Source: Bufo bufo
Taxonomy: Eukaryota; Chordata; Amphibia; Anura; Bufonidae
Length of the DNA stretch: 64,000 bases
Assembly: GCF_905171765.1 (NCBI RefSeq)
Contig: NC_053390.1
Coordinates: 214,267,208-214,331,207, forward strand
Direction: 5' to 3'
Shown here piece after piece: positions 35,057-47,189 of the stretch (position 1 is its first letter; the number at the start of each line of letters is the position of its first letter). Below the pieces are notes generated by a model. It searched no databases and had not been told where the DNA came from. It worked only from the letters and a program-made list of their open reading frames with translations. The position numbers were made by a program, and so were the translations under genes.

Positions 35057-35450
35057 TATACAGGGCATCATAACTGGCATTAATTAGATTTATATATTTT
35101 AACAGAGAATCATTTATCAAAGCTTAAAGGGAATCTGTTAAGCTAAACATCTGAGCTGCAGGTATGTTATAGTGCTGAAGGAGCTGAGCAGATTGATATA
35201 TACTTTTGTTGGAAAAGATCCATTATAATAAGTATGTCTTTTTAATGCTTAGGGAAGTGGGTGGTTTTATTAATATAAAATATAATAAGCAGTTTTTACC
35301 CTTACCTCTTTTGGCCAGGGTTCTCTCCCCCTCTGTACCAATCTAATAGTTTATTGTTTACTATATTTTTAAATTATGTATGTGTAATCCCCTCTTGCTG
35401 TACAACACCATGGTATTAATGCCACTTTCAAATAAAAAATAAAAAAATAA
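35057..35450. other. intronic sequence with MITE debris
   Basis: A block at about 35128-35220 (GGGAATCTGTTAAGC, GAGCAGATTGATATAT) resembles one arm of the TTAA MITE at 22348-22821. No second arm was found. Confidence 0.4.
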
Positions 35451-35639
35451 TTAAAGGGGCTGTCTCACTTCATCAAATATACTGTGAATGAAAATACACT
35501 GCAGTACACTATACAGTGTACTGCAGTGTATTGTAGAGCCATCAGACCCACTGGATCTTCAAGAACCAAATGGGTCTGAGTCAAAATAGTGGGGGGAAAA
35601 AAGTTTTAAAAAAAATCTAATATTTTCCCATATACACAC

Positions 35640-37396
35640 ATTTATAATTGGGTAAAAATAAAAAAATTAAAATACCCTAAACATGTTTGGTATCACCGCG
35701 TCCGAAGCAACCAGCTCTATAAAAATATCACATGACCTAACCTCTCAGATGAACACTGTAAAAAATAAAATAAAAACAGTGCCCAAAAAGACATTATTTT
35801 GTCACCTACCATCACAAAAGGTGCAACACCAAGCGATCAAAAAGACATATGCCTCCCAAAATAGAACCAATCAAACCGTCATATTATCCTGCAAAAAGAC
35901 ACTGAAACACAATTTTTTTTGTTTCAAAAATGCTATTATTGTGTAAAACTTAAATAAATAATAAAAAATATACATATTAGGTATTGCCATGTCAGTAACA
36001 ACCAGCTCTATAAAAATATAACATGACCTAACCCCTCAGGTGAACGCCGTAAAAATAAATAAATAATAAAAAACATTTTTGTTCACCTTGCCCCAAAAAG
36101 TGTAATAATGAATGATAAAAAAATCATATGTACACAAAAATGGTACCAATAAAAACATCAACTTTTCCTGAAAAAAACGAGCCCCTGCACAAGACGATTG
36201 GTAGAAAAATAAATAAAATATGGCATTCAGAAAATGGAGACACAAAAGCATTTTTTTTCAAAAATGCTTTATTATGTAAAACTGAAACAAACATAGAAAG
36301 TAGACATATTTGATATCATCGCATCCGTAACAACCTGCTCTATAAAAATAGCATATGATCTAACCTGTCAGATTAATGTTGTAAAAAACAAAAAATAAAA
36401 ACGGTGCCAAAACATCCATTCTTTGGTTACCTTGCCTCACAAAAAACATAATATAGAGCGATTAAAAATCATATGTACCCCAAAATAGTACCAACAAAAC
36501 TGTCACCATATCCCGTAGTTTCCAAATGGGGTCACTTTTTGATTGTTTCTACTGTAGGGTGCATCTGGGGGGCTTCAAATGGGACATGTTGTCTAAAAAC
36601 CAGTCAAGAAAAATCTGCCTTCCAAAATCCATATGGCGCTCCTTTTCTTCTGCGCCCTGCCATGCGCCCATACAGCAGTTTACCACCACATGTGAGGTGT
36701 TTCTGTAAACCGCAGAATCATGATAAATACTGTAATAAATATTGAGCTTTATTTGGCTGTTAACCTTCGATGATTAAAGAAAAAAATGGATTAAAATGGA
36801 AAATCTGCCAAAAAAGTGAAATTTAGAAATTTTATCTCCATTATCCTTTAATTCTTGTGGAATACCTAAAGGGTTAACAAAGTTTGTAAAATCAGTTTTG
36901 AGTAACTTGAGGGGTGTAGTTTCCAAAATGGGATCATTCATGGGTGGTTTCTACTATGTAAGCCCCACAAAGTGACTTCAGACCTTAACTGGTCCGTAAA
37001 AAGTGGGTTTTGGAAATTCTCAAAAATTTTAAGAATTGCTTCTTAAATTCTAAGCCTTCTAACGTCCCCAAAAAATAAAATGACATTTACAAAATCATGC
37101 CAACGTAAAGTGGACATATGGAGAATATTAATTAATAAATATTTTATGATGGATCACTTTCTGTTTTAAAAGTGAATTTTTCAAATTTTTGGGTAAATTT
37201 GGGATTTTTTTTTATAAATAAAGGAGAAATATATTGACTCAAATTTATGACTGTCATGAAGTACAATGTGCAACAATTTCAGAATGGCTTGGATAAGTAA
37301 AAGTGTTCCAAAGTTATTACCACATAAAGTGTTACATGTCAGATTTTCAAAATAAGCCTGGTCACGAAGGTGCAAAATGGCCCGGTCATTAAGGGG
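35640..37396. mobile_element. long TTAA-ended element with repeated modules, inverted relative to 7430-9274
   Basis: The right end AAGGGG before TTAA (37397-37400) and the preceding GGCCCGGTCATT mirror the left end of the 7430-9274 element. The segment CACCATATCCCGTAGTTTCC (36500) is the complement of the one near 8290. Three loosely spaced modules each begin AACCAGCTCTATAAAAATA-like words (about 35708, 35999, 36331). The left terminus is unclear. Confidence 0.55.
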
Positions 37397-37469
37397 TTAA
37401 GCATAGAAAGAGCAGAGAGTTTTGCTGAATCTTTTCCAATAAATGATGTATACTATGTATGTGTACCAT

Positions 37470-37793
37470 GTATGGGTCCGCAATATGCGGGCACCAGCCG
37501 TGTGCTCCCCGCATCACGGATGCGCTCCCAATCCGGACTGCGGTGGCGGACAGAGGCACGGGAACCCCACGAAAGCACTACGGAGTGCTTCCGTGGTGTT
37601 TCTGTCCGTGCCTCCGCACTGGAAAAAAAATGGAACATTTTTTTGCGGTGTGGACGGATCACGGACCCTTTCAAGTTCAATGGGTCTCGATCCGTCCCGG
37701 CCGCGCACGGACGTTGCCCGTGCATTGGGGACTGCAAATTGCAGGCCCCAATGCACGGAACGGCTGCACAACGGCCGTGTGCATGAGGACTAA
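37470..37793. mobile_element. GC-rich foldback MITE
   Basis: The right end GGCCGTGTGCATGAGGACTAA pattern and the internal TCCGTGCC / GGCACGGA and GTCCGCAATATGCGG words form partial inverted arms. The frames on both strands are not coding. It lies 100 bases upstream of LRRC43 exon 5. Confidence 0.55.
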
Positions 37794-37894
37794 GAGTTTC
37801 CTAAAATATTTAAATTGTCTACATCCAAAAATGTGTATCACCTAGAAGGTTTCTGGTATTTGCACCACCTATTTTCCGACTCATTTTTCTTTAG

Positions 37895-38175
37895 GTCACA
37901 GTTTAACAGAATTTATATTTTTTTTTTTTGGCCAAATTTGGTTTCTCTTGACCTTAGTTACAATGATCTTACTGATCTCTTTAACCTAGTATCCAGAATC
38001 TCTACTTTACAAAAATCTGTCCGCATTCTCATGCTGCAAGGAAATCCCTGACTTTTGTTACCAATATAGAGGCTATACTATAGACTCTCTGCCAAAGCTA
38101 TGTGTTTCTGGGATGATAATTTTAATATTACCCGGATGAAAAATATAAGTACAGTGGACTGTCACAAAAGAAAAG
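37895..38175 (+). CDS. LRRC43: LRRC43 exon 5 with altered acceptor and frameshifts
   Basis: [20 protein letters not shown] to ILMLQGNP matches human [17 protein letters not shown] and LVLQGNP, so the exon is certain. At the expected junction (before 37931) a 12-T tract ends in TG rather than AG. The nearest good acceptor, TTTTCTTTAG at 37885-37894, is 36 bases upstream and in frame, adding [12 protein letters not shown]. Downstream, TGA follows GNP directly; [16 protein letters not shown] (human YYRGLTIDSLAQLCV) resumes in another frame, and [11 protein letters not shown] (human PNEKHLFRGLS) in a third. The 3' boundary near 38150-38175 is not certain. Confidence 0.75.
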
Positions 38176-38419
38176 GTTGAGATTATGACTAATGAAGTAA
38201 TGACATGTATGGTCCATTTAAAAATCATTAGGTTTTAATGGCCAATATGTTCTACATCGCTCATACAGTTTTTTGATGTTTTTTGTGTCGGTTTTTTATG
38301 TCGTTTTTATTGCCAAAGCAGGTACTGGATACAAAAGATAGAAGACACCTCATACTTCCTTTTGGATCCAGTCCTGGCTTTGGATCACAAAAACGCATAA
38401 AAGTCTAATGTAATTCCAG

Positions 38420-40135
38420 CCTAAAAAGAGTATTTTTATTATATAAATCTGCATATACATAACGATGTATATCAAAAGCAAGTCAAGAATACAGTATTCA
38501 GCAATAACATGAATAAGGATGATAATCATACTGATGCAGGAATTTTATGGTGTAAGACAGGACTTCACAAGAGAAAAAAAACCAGGAATAAACATAAAAT
38601 GGAAGGATTAGAACAAAAGGTGAGACTCCTCACCAGTGTCAAAAATAAAAAATAAGAATCAGTTTAAAGGGATTCTGTCACCTCGTTTTAGGTTATAGAG
38701 CTGCGGACATGCACGGCTAGATCGCCGCTAGCATCTCCGCAATATACACCTTACCAGGCTCATTTACATATCTCTAAAATCATTTTTTAAGCACAATAAA
38801 AGCACACAGCCCTATAGGACAGGTATACTGCGGACATGCTAGCGGGGATCTAGCCGTGCATGTCCGCAGCTCTATAACCTAAAACGAGGTGACAGAATCC
38901 CTTTAATGTTGCAATTATAGCGACGTCAAAGAAATGGTAAAAGCAAATAAAATTAAAAATATGGCTTGACAAATCCCTAAGGCAGACCCCTTTCCACCCA
39001 TCGGGTATACCCCTGGGAGGCCCTGAACTCAGCCCATGGTTAAACCAAAAAAAAATCATGATGCACCTTGATTATCCAATAATGCACAGAGAGTGAACAG
39101 GTTTTCAAAAGGCGGCACTAAAAGTGTTCTTCTTACTCATGGTTTGATGACTTGCATCTCTTGATATTGAGGAACACCTGTCCTGGGACTATGGGACAAT
39201 AAACTTTACTGTCTCTACCATATCCCTAAAACTCACCCTTCCTACAGGCAGAGCACCCGCCCCGAAAGGGGCGACCCCACCTTTCCATGTCTAAGCCCTC
39301 TCTGGTACCTTTTCGCACCCTGCAAGCAGATAAGTTCTTGTCCAAACGATAAGACAGAAAAAATATATATACCGTTCCTAAAATATTTCAAAGCGTCCTG
39401 ACGCTTCGTTTCTCCAGCACACAACTGGTGCTGTCCTTAGGGGACAAAAAATATGGAATGTTGGGTAACAACAAACAGAGCAGAGACTGTCCTGTGGTAT
39501 TGACCTCTGCACTATACGTTACCCAGCAAAACATGGGGCCCCCTGGTCAGGGATTTGAGAAGCCTAAGCTCAGGTGTGGGCTATTGTATACAAGGCGTCT
39601 CCAGTGAGTTCATATCTGGCGCCTTAAATAGGTGAAGTCCCCTAGGAACCCTCCCCCAATTTCCTGTGTATGTCAGGAAAAACTTATAAGATAAGTGGTC
39701 ATAGATATATATTAAATCATGTCTGCCCCCACTGGAGATATCCTACAAGTAATAACTCAGAGGGGCAGCTATTGATTCCCATATACATGTGATAATTGGC
39801 ACAGAATGAACAAAAACGCTGCTGTGGAACGCATGTGCGTTTGCCCGGAAATGGAGTTGAGCGCTCTCGTCGCAGATGTGTTCCACAAGCTGGACAGAGG
39901 CTAAATTAGGCGTTCCTGATTCTTCTGGAATGTAGAGCGAGCTCCACAGGTCGAAAGAAGACTAATTGTCATCATTCCCCAGTACTGGTGGAACGCAGCA
40001 ACACTCCATACACATTCATTGATTACAGGTGGAACGCAAATGCGCTCCACCATATCTAAAAATTAGTTAATCAATAATTTCTCATCATAGCCCCCTGTTT
40101 GAAGTAATCATAAAAATGGAGAGTGAAAAATAGAT
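38420..40135 (-). mobile_element. Penelope-like element fragment with hammerhead-like motif
   Basis: On the minus strand the segment 39445-39397 contains CTAAGGA, a perfect 6-bp stem CAGCAC/GTGCTG and then GAAACGAAGCG. This arrangement resembles the hammerhead ribozyme cores carried by Penelope-like elements (CUGANGA, stem, GAAA). GC-rich CGGAAATGGAG and GCGTTCCAC words to the right resemble those near another Penelope-like fragment at 59568-61053. No coding part remains, so boundaries are approximate. Confidence 0.45.
38668..38902. mobile_element. TTAA-flanked MITE
   Basis: TTAA at 38664-38667 and 38903-38906 flank ends AGGGATTCTGTCACC and GGTGACAGAATCCCT. The arms pair over about 70 bp (GTTATAGAGCTGCGGACATG and complement). 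It interrupts the Penelope-like fragment. Confidence 0.88.
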
Positions 40136-40287
40136 AGATAAGACAAATATGTAGATAAATTAATGCCAATGGAGCGGAGGAAGGAGGGGCCAACACCATA
40201 CTAGCTAAGCACAAACAAAGAAAAAGGGGAATTCTATGTCATTGCCCATAATAGGTAAGGATGCTGATATGATTCTAATCAGTGAAT

Positions 40288-40560
40288 ATACAGTGGATAT
40301 AAAAAGTCTACACACCCCTGTTAAAATGTCAGGTTTCTGTGCTGTAAAAAAATTAGACAAAGATAAATCATTTCAGAACTTTTTCCACCTTTAATGTGAC
40401 CTATAAACTGTACAACTCAAATTAAAAACAAACTGAAATCTTTTAAGTAGAGGGAAGAAAAAATATAAAAATTAAATAATATGGTTGCATAAGTGTGCAC
40501 ACCCTTAAACTAATACTTTGTTGAAGCACTTTTAGATTTTTTTACAGCACACAGTCTTTT
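40288..40560 (-). mobile_element. Tc1-like transposon end fragment
   Basis: CAGTGGATATAAAAAGTCTA at the left is the terminal repeat of the same family as 241-589, in opposite orientation. The following 250 bases match that copy's 3' region. The rest of the transposon is absent, replaced by a tandem repeat and a Helitron-like tail. Confidence 0.8.
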
Positions 40561-40564
40561 TGGG

Positions 40565-40815
40565 TATTGTGGAAATCACTGTCAAGGAGATGGGGTACTG
40601 TGGAGGTCACTAATGAAGGGGCAGGCTGCTGTGGAGGTCACTGTTAAGGGGGCGGGATGATGTCGAGGTCACTGTTAAAGGGACGGGCTGCTGTGGAGGT
40701 CACTGATAAGGGGACAGGGAACTGTGGAGGTCACAGTTAAGGGGACGGTCCGCTATGTAGGTCAGTGTTAAGGGGCGGGGTGCTGTAGAGGTCACTGTTA
40801 AGGGGGATACTGTCT
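40565..40815. repeat. GGAGGTCACTGTTAAGGGG tandem repeat
   Basis: About seven degenerate copies of a unit of roughly 34 bases (GCTGTGGAGGTCACTGTTAA followed by GGGGACGG) lie in tandem. The array directly precedes a Helitron-like 3' end, and tandem arrays are common inside such elements. Confidence 0.85.
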
Positions 40816-40886
40816 TTTAATGACATACACAAACATTAAATAAAATAGATGAAATATACCCATGCGAAGCCGGGTCCTTCTGCTAG
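40816..40886 (+). mobile_element. Helitron-like 3' terminus
   Basis: The sequence ACCCATGCGAAGCCGGGT forms a short hairpin and is followed a few bases later by CTAG then T. A 3' hairpin just before CTRR, inserted next to T, is the Helitron signature. The tandem repeat at 40565-40815 may be part of the same element; the 5' end was not found. Confidence 0.55.
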
Positions 40887-40954
40887 TGATTTTGTAAACC
40901 ATTATACTATAGTGTAGCCATATTGCACACTGCAACATTTCCGTTATTTCAAAG

Positions 40955-41851
40955 AGTTTTCTTTATTTTCATGACTATGTAGGCATCAAAACTATGAATT
41001 AACACATGTGGAATTATATACATAACAAACAAGTGTGAAACAACTGAAAATATGTCATATTCTAGGTTCTTCAAAGTAGCCACCTTTTGCTTTGATTACT
41101 GCTTTGCACACTCTTGGCATTCTCTTGATGAGCTTTAAGAGGTAGTCCCCTGAAATGGTCTTCCAACAGTCTTGAAGGAGTTCCCAGAGATGCTTAGCAC
41201 TTGTTGGCCCTTTCGCCTTCACTCTGTGGTCCAGCTCACCCCAAACCATCTCGATTGGGTTCAGGTCCGGTGACTGTGGAGGCCAGGTCATCTGGCGCAG
41301 CACCCCATCACTCTCCTTCATGGTCAAATAGCCCTTACTTTCAAAGTTTTCCCAATTTTTCGGCTGACTGACTGACCTTCATTTCTTAAAGTAATGATGG
41401 CCACTCGTTTTTCTTTACTTAGCTGCTTTTTTCTTGCCATAATACAAATTCTAACAGTCTATTCAGTAGGACTATCAGCTGTGTATCCACCTGACTTCTC
41501 CTCAACGCAACTGATGGTCCCAACCCCATTTATAAGGCAAGAAATCCCACTTATTAAATCTGACAGGGCACACCTGTGAAGTGAAAACCATTTCAGGGGA
41601 CTACCTCTTGAAGCTCATCAAGAGAATGCCAAGAGTGTGAAAAGCAGTAATCAAAGCAAAAGGTGGCTACTTTGAAGAACCTAGAATATGACATATTTTC
41701 AGTTGTTTCACACTTGTTTGTTATGTATATAATTCCACATGTGTTAATTCATAGTTTTGATGCCTTCAGTGTGAATCTACAATTTTCATAGTCATGAAAA
41801 TAAAGAAAAATCTTTGAATGAGAAGGTGTGTCCAAACTTTTGGTCTGTACT
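40955..41851 (-). mobile_element. snapback Tc1-like derivative
   Basis: The minus strand 41327-41055 encodes the transposase C-terminus ([40 protein letters not shown]) with the third catalytic aspartate. The same C-terminal and terminal sequence reappears inverted at about 41583-41851, ending in the TA-flanked CAGTACAGACC-type repeat. The middle of the transposon is deleted, so two right halves face each other. Confidence 0.8.
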
Positions 41852-41961
41852 GTATATATCTTCCTTATGAAACTGCATATTAATGTATTTTATGTCCAGA
41901 TTCACTTCTGTTCTAATGATATGAATTGTTTATGGGATGAACCTTTTTTTCTGTCTTGCAG

Positions 41962-42134
41962 AAGACAGGGAGAATAAAGCAAAGTTTTATGTCCGCATAA
42001 GGAAAGTACAAGGTATTCCAAACCCAAGTGCACACGCAGAACAGCAGAATTCAGGGGACTATCCAGTAACTACAGTCACTTATCATGTATGCTATGAATT
42101 CATAGAAGACCAGCCTAGCAGCGACATATGCCAG
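41962..42134 (+). CDS. LRRC43: LRRC43 exon 6
   Basis: The exon follows TCTGTCTTGCAG and ends before GTAAGA. The frame reads DRENKAKFYVRIRKVQGIPN, then VTTVTYHVCYEFIEDQ and ends SDICQ in phase 0. Human LRRC43 has AQFVVTIGNIRGV and YNYYVTYDFVKDE in this region. The exon starts two bases into a codon and has no stop. It is separated from exon 7 by a 19-kb intron that is almost completely nested transposons. Confidence 0.88.
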
Positions 42135-42876
42135 GTAAGATGGAAAATCTGTTACTGAAGTTAAATTGAGAAAGCCAGCTTGCGCTTAAAGGGAACCTGT
42201 CATCAACTTTATGCTGATCTCACTGAGGGCAATAAGGGACAGAAATGCTGATTTCAGCGGTATGTCACTCATGAGCTAAAAGTAAGTGGTTGCCGAGAAT
42301 CAGCATCATAATCATTGCAGCCCAGGCCTTGAAAAGAGTCAAATCTACCTGAGAAGAGTCACGGTTATTCATAATCTCCTGCTCTCCCGCCCATCTGCTG
42401 ATGATTGGCAGTTCTCTCCTAGAGAGAAAGGGAAAAAACTGGGTAGAAGACGGTCAGACATCAGCAGGTGGGCAGGGAGAACAGGAATTCATGAATAACC
42501 ATGACTCTTCTCAGGTGGCCGTGACTTTTCCAGGCCCAGTCTGCAATGATTGTGATGTTGGTTCTCTGCAACTACTTACTTTTTTTTTTTTTTAATTGTT
42601 TATTTTATTGATTTTTTTATCAATGAAAAAACAATACAGGTACATTGTCTCATAGCACAATCGTAAGAGGCAATACAGGTACAATACTATGTTGCATAAC
42701 GTCAATATCAACAAATGTACATTAGTATACAAAACATACATTTTGCATCTGAGGCCAATAAACGCACTAAGGGCTGAAACCACAAAAGGACATAAGACAA
42801 TTACAATGACACGACACATGGGGGGAAATTAGAGGAAGGGGGAAAAATAATAATCTAACTGGTAATCAAAGGTCTT

Positions 42877-45800
42877 TTATTGTAAGTGATCAAAAGCGTC
42901 ATCCCATGTTTGCCAGATCTTTGTAAATCTATCGACTGAGTTAGTAATACATGCAGTTAAGTATTCCATTTTCCTAACTTCCCTTACACTATGTATGAGG
43001 TCCATTCGGGTAGGCGCGTCTGCCCTCAACCAAAACCTCGCAATTAGGCGTCTGGCCGCCGTTAACACCTGAAGGACTAATAGGAGGAATTGTTTTTTTA
43101 ATGACATTTTTGGCATATTCAATAAGTAAAAAAAAGGTGTAAAAGGAAAACGAATTGCGAGGAGTTGAAAAAAGACAGACTCCACCATTCTCCAAAAGGG
43201 CACAATCACAGGACATTCCCAGAAAATGTGAAGGTGGGTCCCCTCACCTATCATACACCTCCAACATCTATCAGAGATATCTTGGCTAAAGTGTTTTAAT
43301 AGCTGTGGGGTATGATACCAAAACATAAGCACTTTATATGTGTTTTCCCTATATGTGATACATGAGGACGACTTCGCTGCTCGTTCCCATATCTGTTTCC
43401 ATTCTGCATACGTTATAGGATGGCCTAGAATTACTTCCTATTTAGACATGTAGGAGTGAGTGACAGAGGAGGATGATAGGATAAGATAAATGTCTGAAAT
43501 GAGACCCTTCGTTGTAACAGTCAATTTACAAAGTTTCTCAAACGGCGTGGGGGTTGACACCTTCGTTGAGTGAAAGAGGTCCGAAAAAAAATGGCAAATC
43601 TGCACATATTGATACCTACAAGACTCTGGTAATTGATGCAAGGAACGTACCTCGTCAAATGAGAACAAGCCCAGAGTCCTATAGTTTACAACATCCGCAA
43701 ATCTGAACAACTTCCTGGGAAACCATGTTTTAAGAAAAGCTGTGCTCATTCCCAACTTAAATAGTGGGTTATACAGAAAGGAGACCATAGAAGATTTTTC
43801 CGATGCAAGTGAAAACAGTCTGTTACATCTCGACCATATGTTACATGTAAAAGACATAGGACCCAGTAGTTCAGGTCTAAGTGAGGGTTGTAGGGAGTAC
43901 CAAATGAGTGAGTTCGGATGTACAGGGGCTATCCACAACTTCTCTATTTCCATCCATCTGGAGTACGCGTACATATTGGACCAGGCTGGCAGTCTTCTAA
44001 GGTGTGTAGCCCAGTAATATTTTTTAATATTTGGAACTGCTAATCCACCTTGAGTTTTGGGTGACATTAAAATTGAGCAAGCTATGCGATGCCTCTTTCC
44101 ATTCCAGATGAACCTGAATATGGATGACTGAAAATCACGCAGCTCCTTCTCAGGGACAGGAATTGGGAGAGTTTCAAACAAATACAGTAATTTAGGCAAA
44201 ATATTCATCTTAACTGATGCTATACGGCCCAAAAGGGAAATGGGAAAAGGCATCCATTTAATCAGTAAGGCCTTGAGTTCTCGGAACATAGATGGAAAAT
44301 TTTGAGCATACAACGAGGAATAAGTAGGGGTTAAGTTGACCCCCAAATACCTCAAGGACGTTTCCGTCCATTGAAAATTAAAGCTAGATTTTAAGGTGGT
44401 CAAAATATCAGGGGCTAGGTTAAGAGGGAGAGCCTCAGTTTTTGTGGTATTAATTTTATAACCGGACAATCTACCATAAGTCTCTAGTAATTTAAAGAGG
44501 TTGGGAAGCGAAATATGTAAGTCAGTTAATGTTAGCAGGATATCATCTGCGAATAGTGAAAGTTTGAATTCTACTGCATTCACTTTAATCCCATGAATAT
44601 CAGGATGAGACCTAATGGCCGCCGCTAGGGGTTCTATGCATAGAACGAAGAGCAGAGGGGACAGTGGACATCCCTGTCGCGTACCATTTTTTATAGGAAA
44701 AGGCAAAGAATGAGCATGCTTCATTTTCACTATCGCTGTAGGTTGGGCATATAGAACATGGAGGGCTGTAAGAAAAGGGCCTTTCAGACCGAAGGCCTCC
44801 ATGGTAGAGAACATAAAAGGCCACCCTAAGCGATCAAACGCTTTCTCTGCGTCAAGACTTAGCAACAACGCCGAGTCTCTGCGCTTATTTGTGATATCAA
44901 TTAAATCAATGGTGCGCCTTGTATTATCTCCGCCCTGTCGGTTTCGAACGAAGCCCACTTGATCTTTATGGATCAGTTGGGGTAGCCAGTCTGAAAGTCG
45001 GTTAGCCAGAGTTTTCGTGAAAATTTTCAGATCCGAATTAAGAAGTGCAATGGGCCTATAATTTCCACATTCTAGGGGATCTTTACCCGGTTTAGGTATT
45101 AAAGTTATATAGGAGTGGGTATTGGTGACCCTTGTAGGAAAGAGTTGAACAACAGCGTCATATGTGGCAAAAGAATATCAGAAAATGTTGCGTAATAGAT
45201 GTATGGTAGACCATCTGGCCCAGGGGCTTTATTATTGGGCAGCTGTTTCAGTACTTCCTGTAGTTCCTCCACAGTAATGGGAGCGTTTAATGAGGCAAGA
45301 GCTTCTCCTGACAACTGAGGAAGATCACACTTAGAAAGAAAGGAATCTAGGAGGAGTCTACTGCGCCCTGGGTCAGATGGGAGTTGTTGAGGGATAGAGT
45401 AAAGTGCCTTATAATAATCTTGAAATAAGTTGGAAATGACCTCTGGGTCATACACTATTGCCCCATCCCCTCGCCTCATTGCAGTCGGAGTGTTTATAGT
45501 GCCAGAGTCCCGAAGCTGTCGAGCCAGGAGGGTATGCGGTTTGTTTCCCCACATATAAAATCTTTGACGCGAATATAGTAATTTTTTCTCAGTTTTATAA
45601 AACAATAATTCCTTCAATCTAGCACGCAGGGTTATAATGCGCCTAAGCAGAGGCCGCGAGCAACGGGACTCTAGCATCTTTTCTAAATCCTTCAGCTGTG
45701 AGGTGATATTGTGTTGTTGCATAGTACGGTCTTTTTTCAGTCGAGACCCCATAGCTATACATGCGCCTCTAAAGACTGCCTTGTGGGCTTCCCATATCAT

Positions 45801-46661
45801 AGATATAGGGGGTCCTGAGGACTGATTTAAGGTGAAGTATTCTGTGAGGCCCTCACGTAACTCCTGCCTAAGCAGCAGCTGGTGTAGCAAGGATTCATTA
45901 AGGCGCCAATGACATACTCTAGGGTAGTAACCTGATGTTTTAATGTTAATTGACACTGGAGCATGGTCCGACCAGGAAATTGGTCCTATGTCGGCATCTG
46001 CAAGCATCCTTAAAATTGGGATATTACCAAAAAAGTAGTCTATATGGGAATGTGTATTATGTGGATGTGAGAAGAAAGAAAACGTTTTTGCAGTGGGATA
46101 GTTAATTCTCCAGAGGTCATATAATTCGAATTTTCTAATAAGACGCCTAAAAAGACGTGAGTTTCGACACTGATCCTTAGTAGGCGGTCTATTCTGAAGG
46201 GTTAATCTATCTAGACGCTCGGAGAAGGAGAGATTAAAGTCTCCTCCTACTAGCAATGCAGCTGGGAGCAACTTCGATAATTTCAAAAACACCTTATTAA
46301 GAAAAGGGATTTGGGCAGTATTCGGAGCGTATAAATTGCACAGTACGTGTGGGCTACCATTGAGTGTGGCTTTTAGTATAATATACCTGCCAGCTGAATC
46401 AATAATAGCATCTTCCACCTGTAAAGGGCAATCAGCAGATATGAGAATGGCAACACCCGCTCTCTTTCTCCCAGAGGAAGCAGAATATATACGAGGGAAT
46501 AAATATTGCGCAAACTTGAAAGAGCCCTGGTGATCAAAGTGGGTCTCCTGAAGAAAGACTATGTCAGCTTTCTGAGACTTGCACTCAGTAAGTGCCAGGC
46601 GTCTCTTCACATTAGAGTTAAGACCTTTTACATTAAGCGAGACATATTTAATCATTTTCAA
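42877..46661 (-). pseudogene. LINE ORF2 (endonuclease, reverse transcriptase), two lesions
   Basis: The first part (46661-45105) is an apurinic-type endonuclease: SLNVKGLNSNVKR, FLQETH, GDFNL and SDHAPV are its catalytic motifs. The reverse transcriptase follows with NNKAPGPDGLPYIYY, QGCPLSPLLFVLCIEPLAAA and FADDILLTL, the FADD box being the polymerase active site. The last part has CWRCMIGEGTHLHIFWECP, a C-terminal cysteine-histidine motif. A frameshift near 45110 separates the first part from the rest, and a TAG at 43438-43440 (between SYMSK and EVILGH) is an in-frame stop. Endonuclease and polymerase residues remain in place. Confidence 0.92.
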
Positions 46662-47189
46662 AGCATGGAATATATGTACTTGCTATGTGGTTGCAATGGA
46701 TCCTTCTCAAGGACACTGTCATAGATGAAAACACCTTAAGGCATTCAGTCGATTGTGATTTGGGTTCTGGAGACCTGAGTATAAAAAACAATAAAAAGAG
46801 ACACAAAAGGGAAGGGGGGGAGACACAAGACCATACAAACATAAAGAATACACCATTTAGTATCAGAACATTGGGTGTTGTCACCCAGATACAGATCAGT
46901 GAGCAGCAACTAGTGATATTAATATCAGCAAACTGCCGCCCCTCCAGCCCAACCAACAGAAGCTGGGGGGGGAGGGCGAAACTACTGGTCTGCTTATTGG
47001 AAGCATGACTGGACTGGCACAGGATGGGCCAGGTTTCAAAGCTTATTAGAACATGAAATAACCAGAGAATTGAACAATAAACCAATTCTACTAACATAGG
47101 ACCTTAAACAGAGAACCATAAGGCCGTCGCCTCCTGGCGAATAAGAACAGTAGGAGATACAATTTAAGCTAATGAAGTCCATGCAGCAA

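Noticed and set aside
35690..36370. Spaced repeated modules as a CRISPR-like array
   Set aside because: Copies are about 300 bp apart, degenerate and part of a vertebrate TTAA element.
37453..37845. Several overlapping frames of 85-138 codons
   Set aside because: They run over a GC-rich foldback MITE on both strands, which keeps all frames open by composition.
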